From: Clostridium disporicum
GTDB taxonomy: Bacteria > Bacillota > Clostridia > Clostridiales > Clostridiaceae
Assembly: GCF_001405015.1 (NCBI RefSeq)
Contig: NZ_CYZX01000002.1
Coordinates: 185,821-212,454 of the forward strand
Length of the DNA: 26,634 nt
Direction: 5' to 3'
Part shown: positions 7,833-15,111 of the stretch, piece by piece
Numbering within the stretch: position 1 is the first letter of the stretch
How the letters are laid out: each line of letters opens with the position of its first letter
The notes under the pieces: generated by a model
What the model saw: the letters and a program-made list of their open reading frames with translations, nothing else
Told to the model about the DNA's origin: nothing
The model's database searches: none
Translations under genes and position numbers: made by a program

Positions 7833-8723
7833 ATGTTTAAAATTGTGGATAAAAGGCTTCTTACAGATAATATTTATTTAATGGAGATAGAAGCAAGGAG
7901 AGTTGCTAAATCAGCAAAACCAGGACAATTTGTAATTGTCAAGACAGATGAAAAGGGTGAAAGAATTCCTTTAACAATTGCAGATTATAATGTAGAAAGA
8001 GGAACAGTAACGATAGTTTACCAAACTGTTGGAGCTGGAACTAAAGAATTAGCAGAATTTGAAGTTGGTGAATATGTTCAAGATTTTGTTGGCCCATTAG
8101 GGATGCCTAGTGAATTTATTCATGAAGATATTAATGAATTAAGAAATAAGAAATTTATTTTTGTAGCTGGTGGAGTTGGAGCAGCTCCAGTTTATCCACA
8201 GGTTAAATGGTTCCATGAAAATGGTATTAATGTTGATGTGATAATAGGTTCAAGAAATAAAGAACTTTTAATACTAGAAGATGAAATGAGAAAAGTTGCA
8301 GGGAACCTATATATATCAACAGATGATGGGTCATATGGATTTAATGGAAGAGTTACTGACTGTCTTTTAGATTTAGTTAATCATAAAGGTAAGAAATATG
8401 ATCATGCTGTAGTTATTGGGCCTATGATAATGATGAAGTTTATGTCTATTTTAACTAAGGAATTGCATATTCCGACAACAGTTAGTTTAAATCCGATTAT
8501 GGTAGATGGAACAGGTATGTGTGGAGCTTGTAGAGTAACTGTTGGAAATGAAGTGAAATTTGCTTGTGTTGATGGACCTGAATTTGATGGACACTTAGTT
8601 AATTTTGATGAATCAATGAGAAGACAATCTATGTATAAGACTGAAGAAGGAAGAGCTATATTAAAGATGGAAGAAGGAGACACACATCATCGTGCTGGCT
8701 GTGGTTGCGGAGGTGATAAGTAA
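7833..8723 (+). CDS. nfnA: NfnA: FAD/[2Fe-2S] subunit of the electron-bifurcating transhydrogenase
   Basis: A 296-residue protein of the ferredoxin-NADP reductase / PyrK-like family, and the small subunit of NADH-dependent ferredoxin:NADP oxidoreductase. In known systems NfnAB couples NADPH oxidation to NAD+ and ferredoxin reduction, or the reverse. The FAD site is RIPLTIAD (44-51), the nucleotide-binding loop is GGVGAAP (113-119), and the [2Fe-2S] ligands are probably Cys230, Cys233 and Cys245 plus a nearby residue. The C-terminus is odd in ending HHRAGCGCGGDK, with two extra cysteines. AAGGAGA precedes the ATG. The stop overlaps the ATG of the large subunit, so translation is coupled. Homologues are often annotated sulfide dehydrogenase subunit beta; the adjoining NfnB-type gene favours Nfn. 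Confidence 0.9.
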   Translation: MFKIVDKRLLTDNIYLMEIEARRVAKSAKPGQFVIVKTDEKGERIPLTIADYNVERGTVTIVYQTVGAGTKELAEFEVGEYVQDFVGPLGMPSEFIHEDINELRNKKFIFVAGGVGAAPVYPQVKWFHENGINVDVIIGSRNKELLILEDEMRKVAGNLYISTDDGSYGFNGRVTDCLLDLVNHKGKKYDHAVVIGPMIMMKFMSILTKELHIPTTVSLNPIMVDGTGMCGACRVTVGNEVKFACVDGPEFDGHLVNFDESMRRQSMYKTEEGRAILKMEEGDTHHRAGCGCGGDK

Positions 8724-10117
8724 TGAATATGCAAGATAGAATGAAAAGAACTCCTGTTACAGAACAAGCACCAGAAGTAAGAGCTAAAAACTTCGATGAA
8801 GTATGTTTAGGATATGATGAAGAGAGAGCTATTAAAGAAGCTAATAGATGCTTAGGATGTAAGAATCCTAAATGTGTTGAAGGATGTCCTGTGTCTATTG
8901 ATATTCCAGGATTTATAGCAGAGGTTAAAAAAGGGGACTTTGAAGCTGCGGCGAAAGATATAGCAAAATATAGTGCTTTACCTGCAGTATGTGGAAGAGT
9001 ATGCCCTCAAGAAACTCAATGTGAAGGTAAATGTGTTTTAGGAATAAAAGGAGAACCAGTGGCTATAGGTAAATTAGAAAAGTTTACTGCGGATTGGTCT
9101 AGAAATAATAATGTAGATTTAACATTTAAAGAGGCTTCTAAAGGAAAGAAAGTAGCTGTAATTGGAAGTGGACCTGCAGGATTAACTTGTGCTGGAGATT
9201 TAGCTAAAAAAGGATATGATGTAACAGTATTTGAAGCATTACATGAGCCAGGAGGAGTTTTAGTTTATGGAATTCCTGAGTTTAGACTTCCAAAAGATGA
9301 AGTAGTTAAAGCTGAAATAGACAATATTAAAAAGCTTGGAGTTAAGATAGAAACAGATGTAGTTATAGGTAGAACTGTTACTATTGATGAACTTATGGAA
9401 GAAGAAAAATTCGATGCTGTATTTATAGGATCTGGGGCAGGACTTCCAAAGTTTATGGGAATACCAGGTGAAAATTCTAATGGTGTTTTCGCAGCAAATG
9501 AATTCTTAACAAGGATAAATTTAATGAAGGCTTATAAAGATGATTATCAAACACCTGTTAAAGTAGGTAAAAAAGTTGCCGTAGTAGGTGGCGGAAATGT
9601 TGCTATGGATGCTGCAAGAACAGCATTAAGATTAGGAGCAGAGACCCATATAGTGTATAGAAGAAGTGAAGCTGAACTTCCAGCAAGATTAGAAGAAGTT
9701 CATCATGCTAAGGAAGAAGGCGTAATTTTTGATGTATTAACTAATCCAACTGAAATTATTGCAGATGAAAATGGATGGGTTAAAGGAATGAAGTGTGTAA
9801 AAATGGAACTTGGTGAACCTGATGCTTCTGGAAGAAGAAGACCTGTAGTAGTGGAGGGGTCAGAGTTTATTTTAGATGTAGATACAGTAATTATGTCACT
9901 TGGAACATCACCAAATCCATTAATAGCTTCTACTACAAATGGGTTAGATATAAATAAGTGGAAGTGTATAATTGCTGATGAAGAGACTGGTTTAACATCA
10001 AAAGAGGGTGTTTATGCTGGGGGAGATGCAGTAACAGGTGCAGCAACAGTAATTTTAGCTATGGGTGCTGGTAAAAAGGCAGCTACAGCTATAGATGAAT
10101 ATTTACAAAGTATATAA
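8723..10117 (+). CDS. nfnB: NfnB: NADPH/FAD/[4Fe-4S] subunit of the electron-bifurcating transhydrogenase
   Basis: A 464-residue homologue of the glutamate synthase small subunit, and the partner of NfnA. N-terminal cysteines 43, 46, 51 and 55 (CLGCKNPKCVEGC), together with 90, 94, 100 and 104 (CGRVCPQETQCEGKC), provide ligands for two [4Fe-4S] clusters. FAD binding is at VIGSGPAG (about 147-153), and the NADPH site is VVGGGNVAMDAARTA near 288-302. The C-terminal FAD-contact region GVYAGGDAVTGAATV is present. GGAGGTGA lies 6 bases before the ATG, which overlaps the nfnA stop. It is often misannotated as gltA/gltD. No large glutamate synthase subunit is nearby and nfnA is directly upstream, which argues for Nfn. 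It is the last gene of the sigma-54 operon and is followed by a strong terminator. Confidence 0.92.
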   Translation: MNMQDRMKRTPVTEQAPEVRAKNFDEVCLGYDEERAIKEANRCLGCKNPKCVEGCPVSIDIPGFIAEVKKGDFEAAAKDIAKYSALPAVCGRVCPQETQCEGKCVLGIKGEPVAIGKLEKFTADWSRNNNVDLTFKEASKGKKVAVIGSGPAGLTCAGDLAKKGYDVTVFEALHEPGGVLVYGIPEFRLPKDEVVKAEIDNIKKLGVKIETDVVIGRTVTIDELMEEEKFDAVFIGSGAGLPKFMGIPGENSNGVFAANEFLTRINLMKAYKDDYQTPVKVGKKVAVVGGGNVAMDAARTALRLGAETHIVYRRSEAELPARLEEVHHAKEEGVIFDVLTNPTEIIADENGWVKGMKCVKMELGEPDASGRRRPVVVEGSEFILDVDTVIMSLGTSPNPLIASTTNGLDINKWKCIIADEETGLTSKEGVYAGGDAVTGAATVILAMGAGKKAATAIDEYLQSI

Positions 10118-10138
10118 TTTATAAATTTATAAATACCA

Positions 10139-10181
10139 TTAGACTTTAGAGAAATTAATTTTCTCTAAAGTCTAATTTTTT
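10139..10181 (+). terminator. Strong intrinsic terminator of the adh-nfnAB operon
   Basis: Perfect 16-base stem (10139-10154 with 10160-10175), a 5-base loop TTAAT and a six-T run (10176-10181). It is the strongest terminator in the window. Confidence 0.93.
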
Positions 10182-10273
10182 AAGAAAAATAAGATATTTG
10201 AGTTTAAAAATATAATTTATTTGCATATAAAAACATTAAAGAGTAGAAATGTATTTGCGCAATTAGGAAAGCT

Positions 10274-11453
10274 TTAGTGCATATACATTTTATTTATTTT
10301 AGTAGCACATATTTTAGATGATTTTAACACCATAGCAACTCCATTCCCAGGGTGAATAGATGCACCAGTAAAAAATAAATTTTTAATCTTAGGAATTTGA
10401 CATTGAGGTCTAAAAATTATACTTTGTTTTAATGTATGACTTAGACCAAAAGCACAACCGCCGTAAGTGTTAAATTTATTTTTAAAGTCTAGTGGAGTTA
10501 AATGATTTATATATACTATATGTTCTGTAATATCCTCAAGACCACTAATAGAACTTAGAGTTTTTAAAATCTTTTTAGTTAAGTAATAAATTGTTTCAGA
10601 TGTCCAAGTTACTTTATTACTTAAAGTGTTAGGGACTCTGATTATAATGTTAATAGCTTCGCAATTTTTCGGACATATACTATCATCTACGGAGCTAGGG
10701 CAATAAATATACATAGATAAATCTTTAGGAAGGTAACCATTAAAAGTATCTTCTATATTTTTTTTGAAGTTATTATTTATGTATATATTGTGTATGTTTA
10801 GATTTGGGTACTTTTTATTTAAGCCTAAATATAATATAAAGGTTGAACAAGAGTATTCTAAATCGTCTATTGGTTTAATAAAAGTCCTTATGTCTTTATC
10901 TTTTATAAGACTTTTAATAGTATAAGAATAATCGCTACTACAAACTACTATATCGCTATAACGATTTTGTCCATTAACTACAATACCATTGGCTTTATTA
11001 TGTTTAAATAATATTTTATGGACTGGAGAAGATGTATGTATAATACCACCTTTATCGATTATAAGTTGTTCTAAAGCTTTAATATAGGAGTACATTCCTC
11101 CTTTAATATGATATAAACCGTAATATTGAGTTATCGTAGGGATTATATTATATATTGAAGGTGAAGTATAAGGAGAAATACCTACATACATACTTTGGAA
11201 CATCAGATAATCTAGTAGTTTTTCATTCTTTATATATTTTTTAGCATCATCATAACTAGAAGTAAATGCTTTGAAATTTAAAGCTTTAGGCAAAGTTAAA
11301 GAAGTTAATAAATTAGACGTTTTTAAGAAACTTCTATTTAAAATTGAATCTTCAGCTAATAAATATTTTTTATAGTTACTTGATAAAAAGTTAGAATAAC
11401 CGTAAGTATCTTTAATATTATTATTTGTTATATTTAAAATAGTTTTATTTAAA
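10274..11453 (-). pseudogene. crtI-type desaturase, 3' part, separated by the IS
   Basis: The C-terminal three-quarters of a phytoene desaturase-like FAD oxidoreductase. The frame stays open up to the IS edge and resumes exactly where the 5' part at 13143-13464 stops. Joining 13464-13143 to 11445-10274 gives 1494 bases, that is 497 residues plus stop, with no frameshift and a sensible junction (NLPNLNKTILNIT). The C-terminal signature FTGASIHPGNGVAMVL matches the bacterial phytoene dehydrogenase pattern. HIKGGMYSYIKALEQLI is the usual central motif. A TTG at 11291-11293 could open a 339-residue frame, but without the FAD-binding N-terminus the product should be inactive. The lesion looks recent because nothing else in the gene has decayed. 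Confidence 0.9.
11446..11453. repeat. Target site duplication, left copy
   Basis: TATTTAAA directly outside the left inverted repeat, identical to 13143-13150. Eight bases is the duplication length typical of the IS1595 family. Confidence 0.95.
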
Positions 11454-11479
11454 GGCTCTGTTTTAAATAGTGGTTGATA
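11454..11479. repeat. Terminal inverted repeat, left
   Basis: Starts GGCTCTGTTTTAAATA, then two mismatched bases, then GGTTGATA, matching the reverse complement of 13117-13142. Confidence 0.95.
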
Positions 11480-11540
11480 TGTGATACTTTTTTAAAATTT
11501 GTTTATAATATAAATATAATCAATTTTTGGAGGTATCACT

Positions 11541-12566
11541 ATGAATAATGTAACATCAGTATTAGCACAAGCAAAAGCCTTGTCAGAACAAGAGCAACAA
11601 GAATTAATAACTCAATTAGAAGAATATCTTATTTTAGGTTCTCAAGTTGCCAAAATAACTAAAGAAGTTAAAGAAATGAGATTTTCTAAAGGTAGAGTTT
11701 GTTGCCATTGTAACGGTACCGATGTGGTTAGAAATGGAAAAAGAAATGGTGTACAAAGATATTTATGTAGAAATTGCAAAAAATCATTTTCCGACTTAAC
11801 TAATTCTGCTACTTACAGAAGCAAAAAGACTTTAGACAAGTGGCTTAAATACGCTAAATGTATGTTAAGTGGTTACTCTATAAGAAAATCAGCAGAAGAA
11901 GTAGAAATTAATATAGCAACTTCTTTTTACTGGCGACATAAGATACTTAACTGCATTAGTGAATTTCTTGGTGTAGGCTCTGTTGATGGTGTAGTTGAAG
12001 CAGATGAAGTTTTCTTTGCTTATTCTTATAAGGGAACTAAACCAGCCAATATGCCAAGACCTTCCCGTAAGAGAGGGAAACAAGTCAAGAAAAGAGGTAT
12101 TAGTAAAGAGCAAGTGTGTGTGGGGACTGCTCTTGATAGACAAGGAAATATGATAATGGAATTATTATGTACTGGTAGAGTTACTGCTAATGAATTGGAA
12201 CGTCTATATAGTAATCGTATAGGGGAAGATTCTATTTTATGCACTGACTCTCATAAATCATACATTCAATTTGCTACAGATATGCAATTAGAACATAAGA
12301 GAATTAAAAGGGGTAGACATAAAGAGGATATATACCATATAAATCACATAAATAGCCTACATTCTAATTTGAAGAGATGGATGTCCAGATTCAATGGTGT
12401 GGCTACAAAATACCTTGAAAACTATTTGAAGTGGCACAAATGGATAAATACATTCAGCACAGAAAAAGATACCATTAGAATTAAAAATTTGATAATTCAT
12501 AGTAATATAGCACATAGTTACACTATGGTGAAGGAATTTAAGAATAGAAAACCAATATTTGTTTAA
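11541..12566 (+). CDS. IS1595-family transposase
   Basis: A 341-residue transposase of the ISXO2-like DDE superfamily. The start is after GGAGG (11529-11533). The N-terminal zinc ribbon has Cys54/Cys57 and Cys76/Cys79 (CCHC ... CRNC). A helix-turn-helix region follows near 98-135. The catalytic domain shows Asp155 (VEADEVFF), Asp236 (LCTDSHKSY), Asn271 (INSLHSNLK) and Lys278, a D-D-N-K arrangement that occurs in several IS1595 groups in place of D-D-E. The frame is complete and undamaged, so the element may still be active. Base use is slightly less AT-rich than in the surrounding genes. A TATAAT-like sequence lies at about 11505-11510; no convincing -35 was seen. Confidence 0.93.
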   Translation: MNNVTSVLAQAKALSEQEQQELITQLEEYLILGSQVAKITKEVKEMRFSKGRVCCHCNGTDVVRNGKRNGVQRYLCRNCKKSFSDLTNSATYRSKKTLDKWLKYAKCMLSGYSIRKSAEEVEINIATSFYWRHKILNCISEFLGVGSVDGVVEADEVFFAYSYKGTKPANMPRPSRKRGKQVKKRGISKEQVCVGTALDRQGNMIMELLCTGRVTANELERLYSNRIGEDSILCTDSHKSYIQFATDMQLEHKRIKRGRHKEDIYHINHINSLHSNLKRWMSRFNGVATKYLENYLKWHKWINTFSTEKDTIRIKNLIIHSNIAHSYTMVKEFKNRKPIFV

Positions 12567-12614
12567 AGAGTATTTTATTTCAATAAATACTGGAATTATA
12601 ATCTATAAATTATG

Positions 12615-12620
12615 TATAAT
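12615..12620 (+). promoter_or_regulatory. Possible -10 box of the passenger lipoprotein
   Basis: Perfect TATAAT 50 bases before the start. The best -35 at suitable spacing (TGGAAT, 12591-12596) is weak. Confidence 0.35.
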
Positions 12621-12670
12621 ACTACTATAAAGTTAAAAAGAAAAGTATTTAATACGGAGGTGAATAAATT

Positions 12671-13039
12671 ATGAAAAAAATAATATCAGTCTTTGCTTTA
12701 TTTACTATTGTGTTTGCATTAGTTTCATGTACAAAAGAAAAACCATCTGAATATACTCCAAATAAAGCACAATTAATTACAGTGGAAAACGCAGAAAATA
12801 TATATAATCAATTGCCAGAGGAAATAAAAAAAGAAATAGATTTTGATTACGAAAATATAAATATTGATAAAGTTGTACTTAAAGAAGAAATGGGAAATAT
12901 ATTAGATAAAACATATATAAATAAAGAAGTTTTAAGGCTTAATTTTATTATTAGGAATAAAAATATACAACCTAATAATAGAATTGCTTTTGCAACAATT
13001 GAGGATTTTAAATATATTGGAGATGGATATGTAGATTAA
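12671..13039 (+). CDS. Lipoprotein carried as IS passenger
   Basis: A 122-residue predicted lipoprotein lying wholly inside the IS. The signal peptide is MKKI, a hydrophobic core, then a lipobox ending LVSC with Cys20 as the lipidation site. The mature part is about 102 residues, acidic and rich in Asn, Ile and Lys. I recognise no domain. GGAGGTGA lies 7 bases before the ATG, and a TATAAT (12615-12620) in the 104-base gap after the transposase suggests its own promoter. A hairpin follows the stop. Its position between the transposase and the right inverted repeat makes it cargo that moves with the element. Whether it helps transposition, benefits the host or is merely captured cannot be told from sequence. 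Confidence 0.85.
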   Translation: MKKIISVFALFTIVFALVSCTKEKPSEYTPNKAQLITVENAENIYNQLPEEIKKEIDFDYENINIDKVVLKEEMGNILDKTYINKEVLRLNFIIRNKNIQPNNRIAFATIEDFKYIGDGYVD

Positions 13040-13081
13040 TAAGAAATCTAAACATTAAATCATTGATATTTATTGCAAAAG

Positions 13082-13102
13082 AGCGGACATAAAATGTCCG
13101 CT
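13082..13102 (+). terminator. Hairpin at the right end of the IS
   Basis: AGCGGACAT (13082-13090) / ATGTCCGCT (13094-13102) with a 3-base loop. It is GC-rich against its surroundings. Only a broken T-tract (TCTGCATTTT) follows, so it is a modest terminator for the passenger gene and may shield the element from transcription. Confidence 0.6.
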
Positions 13103-13116
13103 TCTGCATTTTCTAT

Positions 13117-13142
13117 TATCAACCTTTATTTAAAACAGAGCC
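13117..13142. repeat. Terminal inverted repeat, right
   Basis: The reverse complement matches 11454-11479 at 24 of 26 positions. The two mismatches are adjacent (positions 17-18 from the tip). Confidence 0.95.
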
Positions 13143-13150
13143 TATTTAAA
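13143..13150. repeat. Target site duplication, right copy
   Basis: TATTTAAA directly outside the right inverted repeat, identical to 11446-11453. Confidence 0.95.
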
Positions 13151-13464
13151 TTAGGTAGATTAGTACTAAAGTTATATTTACTATTGTCATAGTAAAAAAC
13201 TGAATATAAATTATACAAAGGTATCATTGAAAAATAGTTTTTGTAGTCTACGTTGCAAAATTTAAAAAGATCTATGTAGTTTTCAGGAAACATCATTATT
13301 GAAGCAGTTAAGTCAAATTTAAAATCCTTAAATTCAATAAAGTTAGTTTTTCCTCCAATAGTATTATTTTTTTCGAAAATTTCAACTTCAAATCCATATT
13401 GTAATAATCTTGCTGCAACAGATAATCCACCTATTCCAGCACCAATAATAAATACTTTTTTCAT
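13143..13464 (-). pseudogene. crtI-type desaturase, 5' part, separated by the IS
   Basis: The N-terminal 107 codons of the interrupted desaturase. MKKVFIIGAGIGGLSVAARL is the dinucleotide-binding motif for FAD, followed by the acidic residue EIFEKN and the family stretch NNTIGGKTN. The start is well supported by AAGGAG before the ATG. In the present sequence the frame runs a few codons into the IS (NRLCFK) and stops at 13126, giving a 112-residue fragment without a catalytic or substrate domain. It begins 21 bases after the stop of the cis-prenyltransferase, so the two form an operon. The intact enzyme would be about 497 residues, the usual size for CrtI, CrtN or CrtP-type proteins. Which of these it was cannot be told. 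Confidence 0.9.
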
Positions 13465-13485
13465 AGATCTAACTCCTTACATGTA

Positions 13486-14130
13486 TTATCCACCTAAAGT
13501 AATATCTTGATCATTATACCAATCTAGAGCATTGTAAAAATGTTCAGGTTTAAAATCAGGCCAAAATTCATTTACTACATAAAAGTCTGAATAAACAGAT
13601 TGAACTGGCAAGAAACCACTTAATCTTCTTCTACCACCCCAACGAATAATTAAATCTATTCTAGAAATTTCGCTTGAGTGAATTGTTGGCATTATACTTT
13701 TGCTTTTATTAGAAGTGGACTTTAAACTATATAAATCCCACTCCCAACCATAGTTGACTAAAAAGTTTACTTTTATTCCACCTTTACCAAATACTCTTCT
13801 TGTTGTATAAGGAAGAAGTTCTTTTGGAAATGATTTAGATTCAGTATTCCCGACAACTAATAATTCTGCATCTTCATTGGATAATATTTTAACAGCATCT
13901 ACACATGCTTTAATAAAAGCAGCCTTTTGAATAGATGGACGTTTTGTATTGTCAGTTGTAAAACCGTAGTATGTAATTTCTTTTACTCCAGCTTTTTGAC
14001 AAAGTTTAAATAATAATAGACCAGGGGTTATGCCTCCTAGTGAATATCCTTTTTCTTTTGAAAAACCTTTAGATTCTGCCCAACGTCTATTTCCGTCAGG
14101 AATTATACCTATATGATTTGGAATTCGCAT
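13486..14130 (-). CDS. Atypical cis-prenyltransferase (UppS superfamily)
   Basis: A 214-residue cis-isoprenyl diphosphate synthase homologue. The start is MRIPNH at 14130, with GGAGAA five bases upstream; the open frame extends further (to 14313) as an unlikely hydrophobic extension. Residues 6-18 (HIGIIPDGNRRWA) hold the catalytic Asp12 and the family DGN-x-RWA core. Residues 163-173 (RWGGRRRLSGF) align with the usual RTSGExRLSNF, but Arg167 stands where housekeeping UppS has the Glu that helps bind Mg/isopentenyl diphosphate. The protein is also shorter than a typical UppS of about 250 residues, which suggests a specialised paralogue making a short or unusual product. It is not next to frr/cdsA/dxr, the usual place of uppS, but heads an operon with the desaturase gene. 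Confidence 0.85.
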   Translation of the reverse strand: MRIPNHIGIIPDGNRRWAESKGFSKEKGYSLGGITPGLLLFKLCQKAGVKEITYYGFTTDNTKRPSIQKAAFIKACVDAVKILSNEDAELLVVGNTESKSFPKELLPYTTRRVFGKGGIKVNFLVNYGWEWDLYSLKSTSNKSKSIMPTIHSSEISRIDLIIRWGGRRRLSGFLPVQSVYSDFYVVNEFWPDFKPEHFYNALDWYNDQDITLGG

Positions 14131-14238
14131 AAATATTCTCCTATATGTTTTGATAATTATAATTATGTACATTAGAAAGGAGAAATATTCTATTGATAAA
14201 TTGAATTTTAAAATAATACAATAGATGCAAAATATATC

Positions 14239-14267
14239 TTGAAATAAGAATGAAGTGATTTTATATT
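14239..14267 (+). promoter_or_regulatory. Sigma-A-type promoter of yqeC
   Basis: TTGAAA (14239-14244), a 17-base spacer and TATATT (14262-14267), about 75 bases before the yqeC ATG. It is in the divergent region shared with the cis-prenyltransferase operon. Confidence 0.6.
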
Positions 14268-14342
14268 TAATATATAGTATAAAGTGAACATATCTTAAAT
14301 ATTGTAGTATCAATATTAGTTATAAAAGTGTGGTGAGAGTTG

Positions 14343-15095
14343 ATGAAAGTAGTGAAAATTAAAGAGAATAAAAATATAAATAAAGAATATTTATACGAAG
14401 GTTTAGAAGTAGACTTAGATAAAAAGTATGTTATTTCATTTATTGGTGGTGGAGGTAAAACAACATCTATTTATCAATTAGCAGAAGAGTTATCAAGCAA
14501 AGGAAAAAGAGTAATAGTAACAACAACTACACATATGCAAATGCCGAAAGATAAGGTTATTTTAAATAATAATATAGATGAAATTAAAAAAAAGTTAGAT
14601 GAAAATAACTTTATAACGGTAGGGTTAAAGTCAAAAGAAGATAAAATAATATCGATTCCTATAGAGAAAGTTAATGAGCTTAGAGAAATATGTGATTTTT
14701 TGCTTATTGAAGCTGATGGAGCTAAGATGTTACCACTAAAAGCACCAGATAGTCATGAACCTGTAATTTTAGATATAACCAATATGGTTGTTGCTGTTTG
14801 TGGTATAGATGCATTAGGTAAGAGAATAAAAGAGACATGTCATAGGCCTAATATAGTAGCTAGGATTCTAAGTAAATCGGAAGAGGATATAGTTGACATT
14901 AATGATTTTGCATATATACTATCTAGTAAAGATGGTTCAATGAAAGCCTTGAATGAAGAGAAAATGGAATATAGAGTAATTATCAATAAAGTAGATAATA
15001 ATAAGCTATTAAAAGAGGCTATTAGAATAGCGGAAAAAATTGAAAATAAAAGTATAAAGGTTATCATTACATCGTATAAATACTGCTTAGAATAG
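14343..15095 (+). CDS. yqeC: YqeC: selenium-dependent hydroxylase maturation protein
   Basis: A 250-residue YqeC-family protein. ATG 14343 is preferred to the TTG one codon upstream because GGTGAG lies 5 bases before it. Residues 31-45 hold a P-loop (ISFIGGGGKTTSIYQ), followed by KRVIVTTTTHMQMP and the acidic LLIEADGAKMLPLKAP, typical of the family. INKVD occurs near the C-terminus, as in GTPase-like folds. In established comparative work YqeC and YqeB travel with molybdenum hydroxylases that carry a labile selenium atom; the exact chemistry is unsettled. It is the first gene of the yqeC-yqeB-xdhC operon, with only 16 bases before yqeB. Confidence 0.9.
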   Translation: MKVVKIKENKNINKEYLYEGLEVDLDKKYVISFIGGGGKTTSIYQLAEELSSKGKRVIVTTTTHMQMPKDKVILNNNIDEIKKKLDENNFITVGLKSKEDKIISIPIEKVNELREICDFLLIEADGAKMLPLKAPDSHEPVILDITNMVVAVCGIDALGKRIKETCHRPNIVARILSKSEEDIVDINDFAYILSSKDGSMKALNEEKMEYRVIINKVDNNKLLKEAIRIAEKIENKSIKVIITSYKYCLE

Positions 15096-15111
15096 AGATG
15101 GAGAATTATAA

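Larger units (their letters stand above)
11454..13142 (+). mobile_element. IS1595-family insertion sequence with a lipoprotein passenger
   Basis: A 1689-bp element bounded by inverted repeats that match at 24 of 26 positions and by an 8-bp duplication (TATTTAAA). In order it holds the left repeat, a transposase gene (11541-12566), a small lipoprotein gene (12671-13039), a hairpin (13082-13102) and the right repeat. It sits inside crtI, with its genes read against crtI. At about 1.7 kb it is longer than a simple IS1595 element, and the passenger accounts for the extra length. Passenger genes are known in this family; a lipoprotein cargo is unusual to my knowledge. Confidence 0.95.

Noticed and set aside
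10274..11293. Independent 339-residue gene
   Set aside because: It would start at a TTG inside the desaturase, the open frame continues upstream to the IS edge, and the FAD-binding N-terminus lies on the other side of the IS.
13486..14313. 275-residue version of the cis-prenyltransferase with a hydrophobic N-terminal extension
   Set aside because: The extra 61 residues are unlike the family and rich in Ile, Phe and Tyr as expected of translated AT-rich DNA. GGAGAA stands directly before the ATG at 14130, where the conserved sequence begins.
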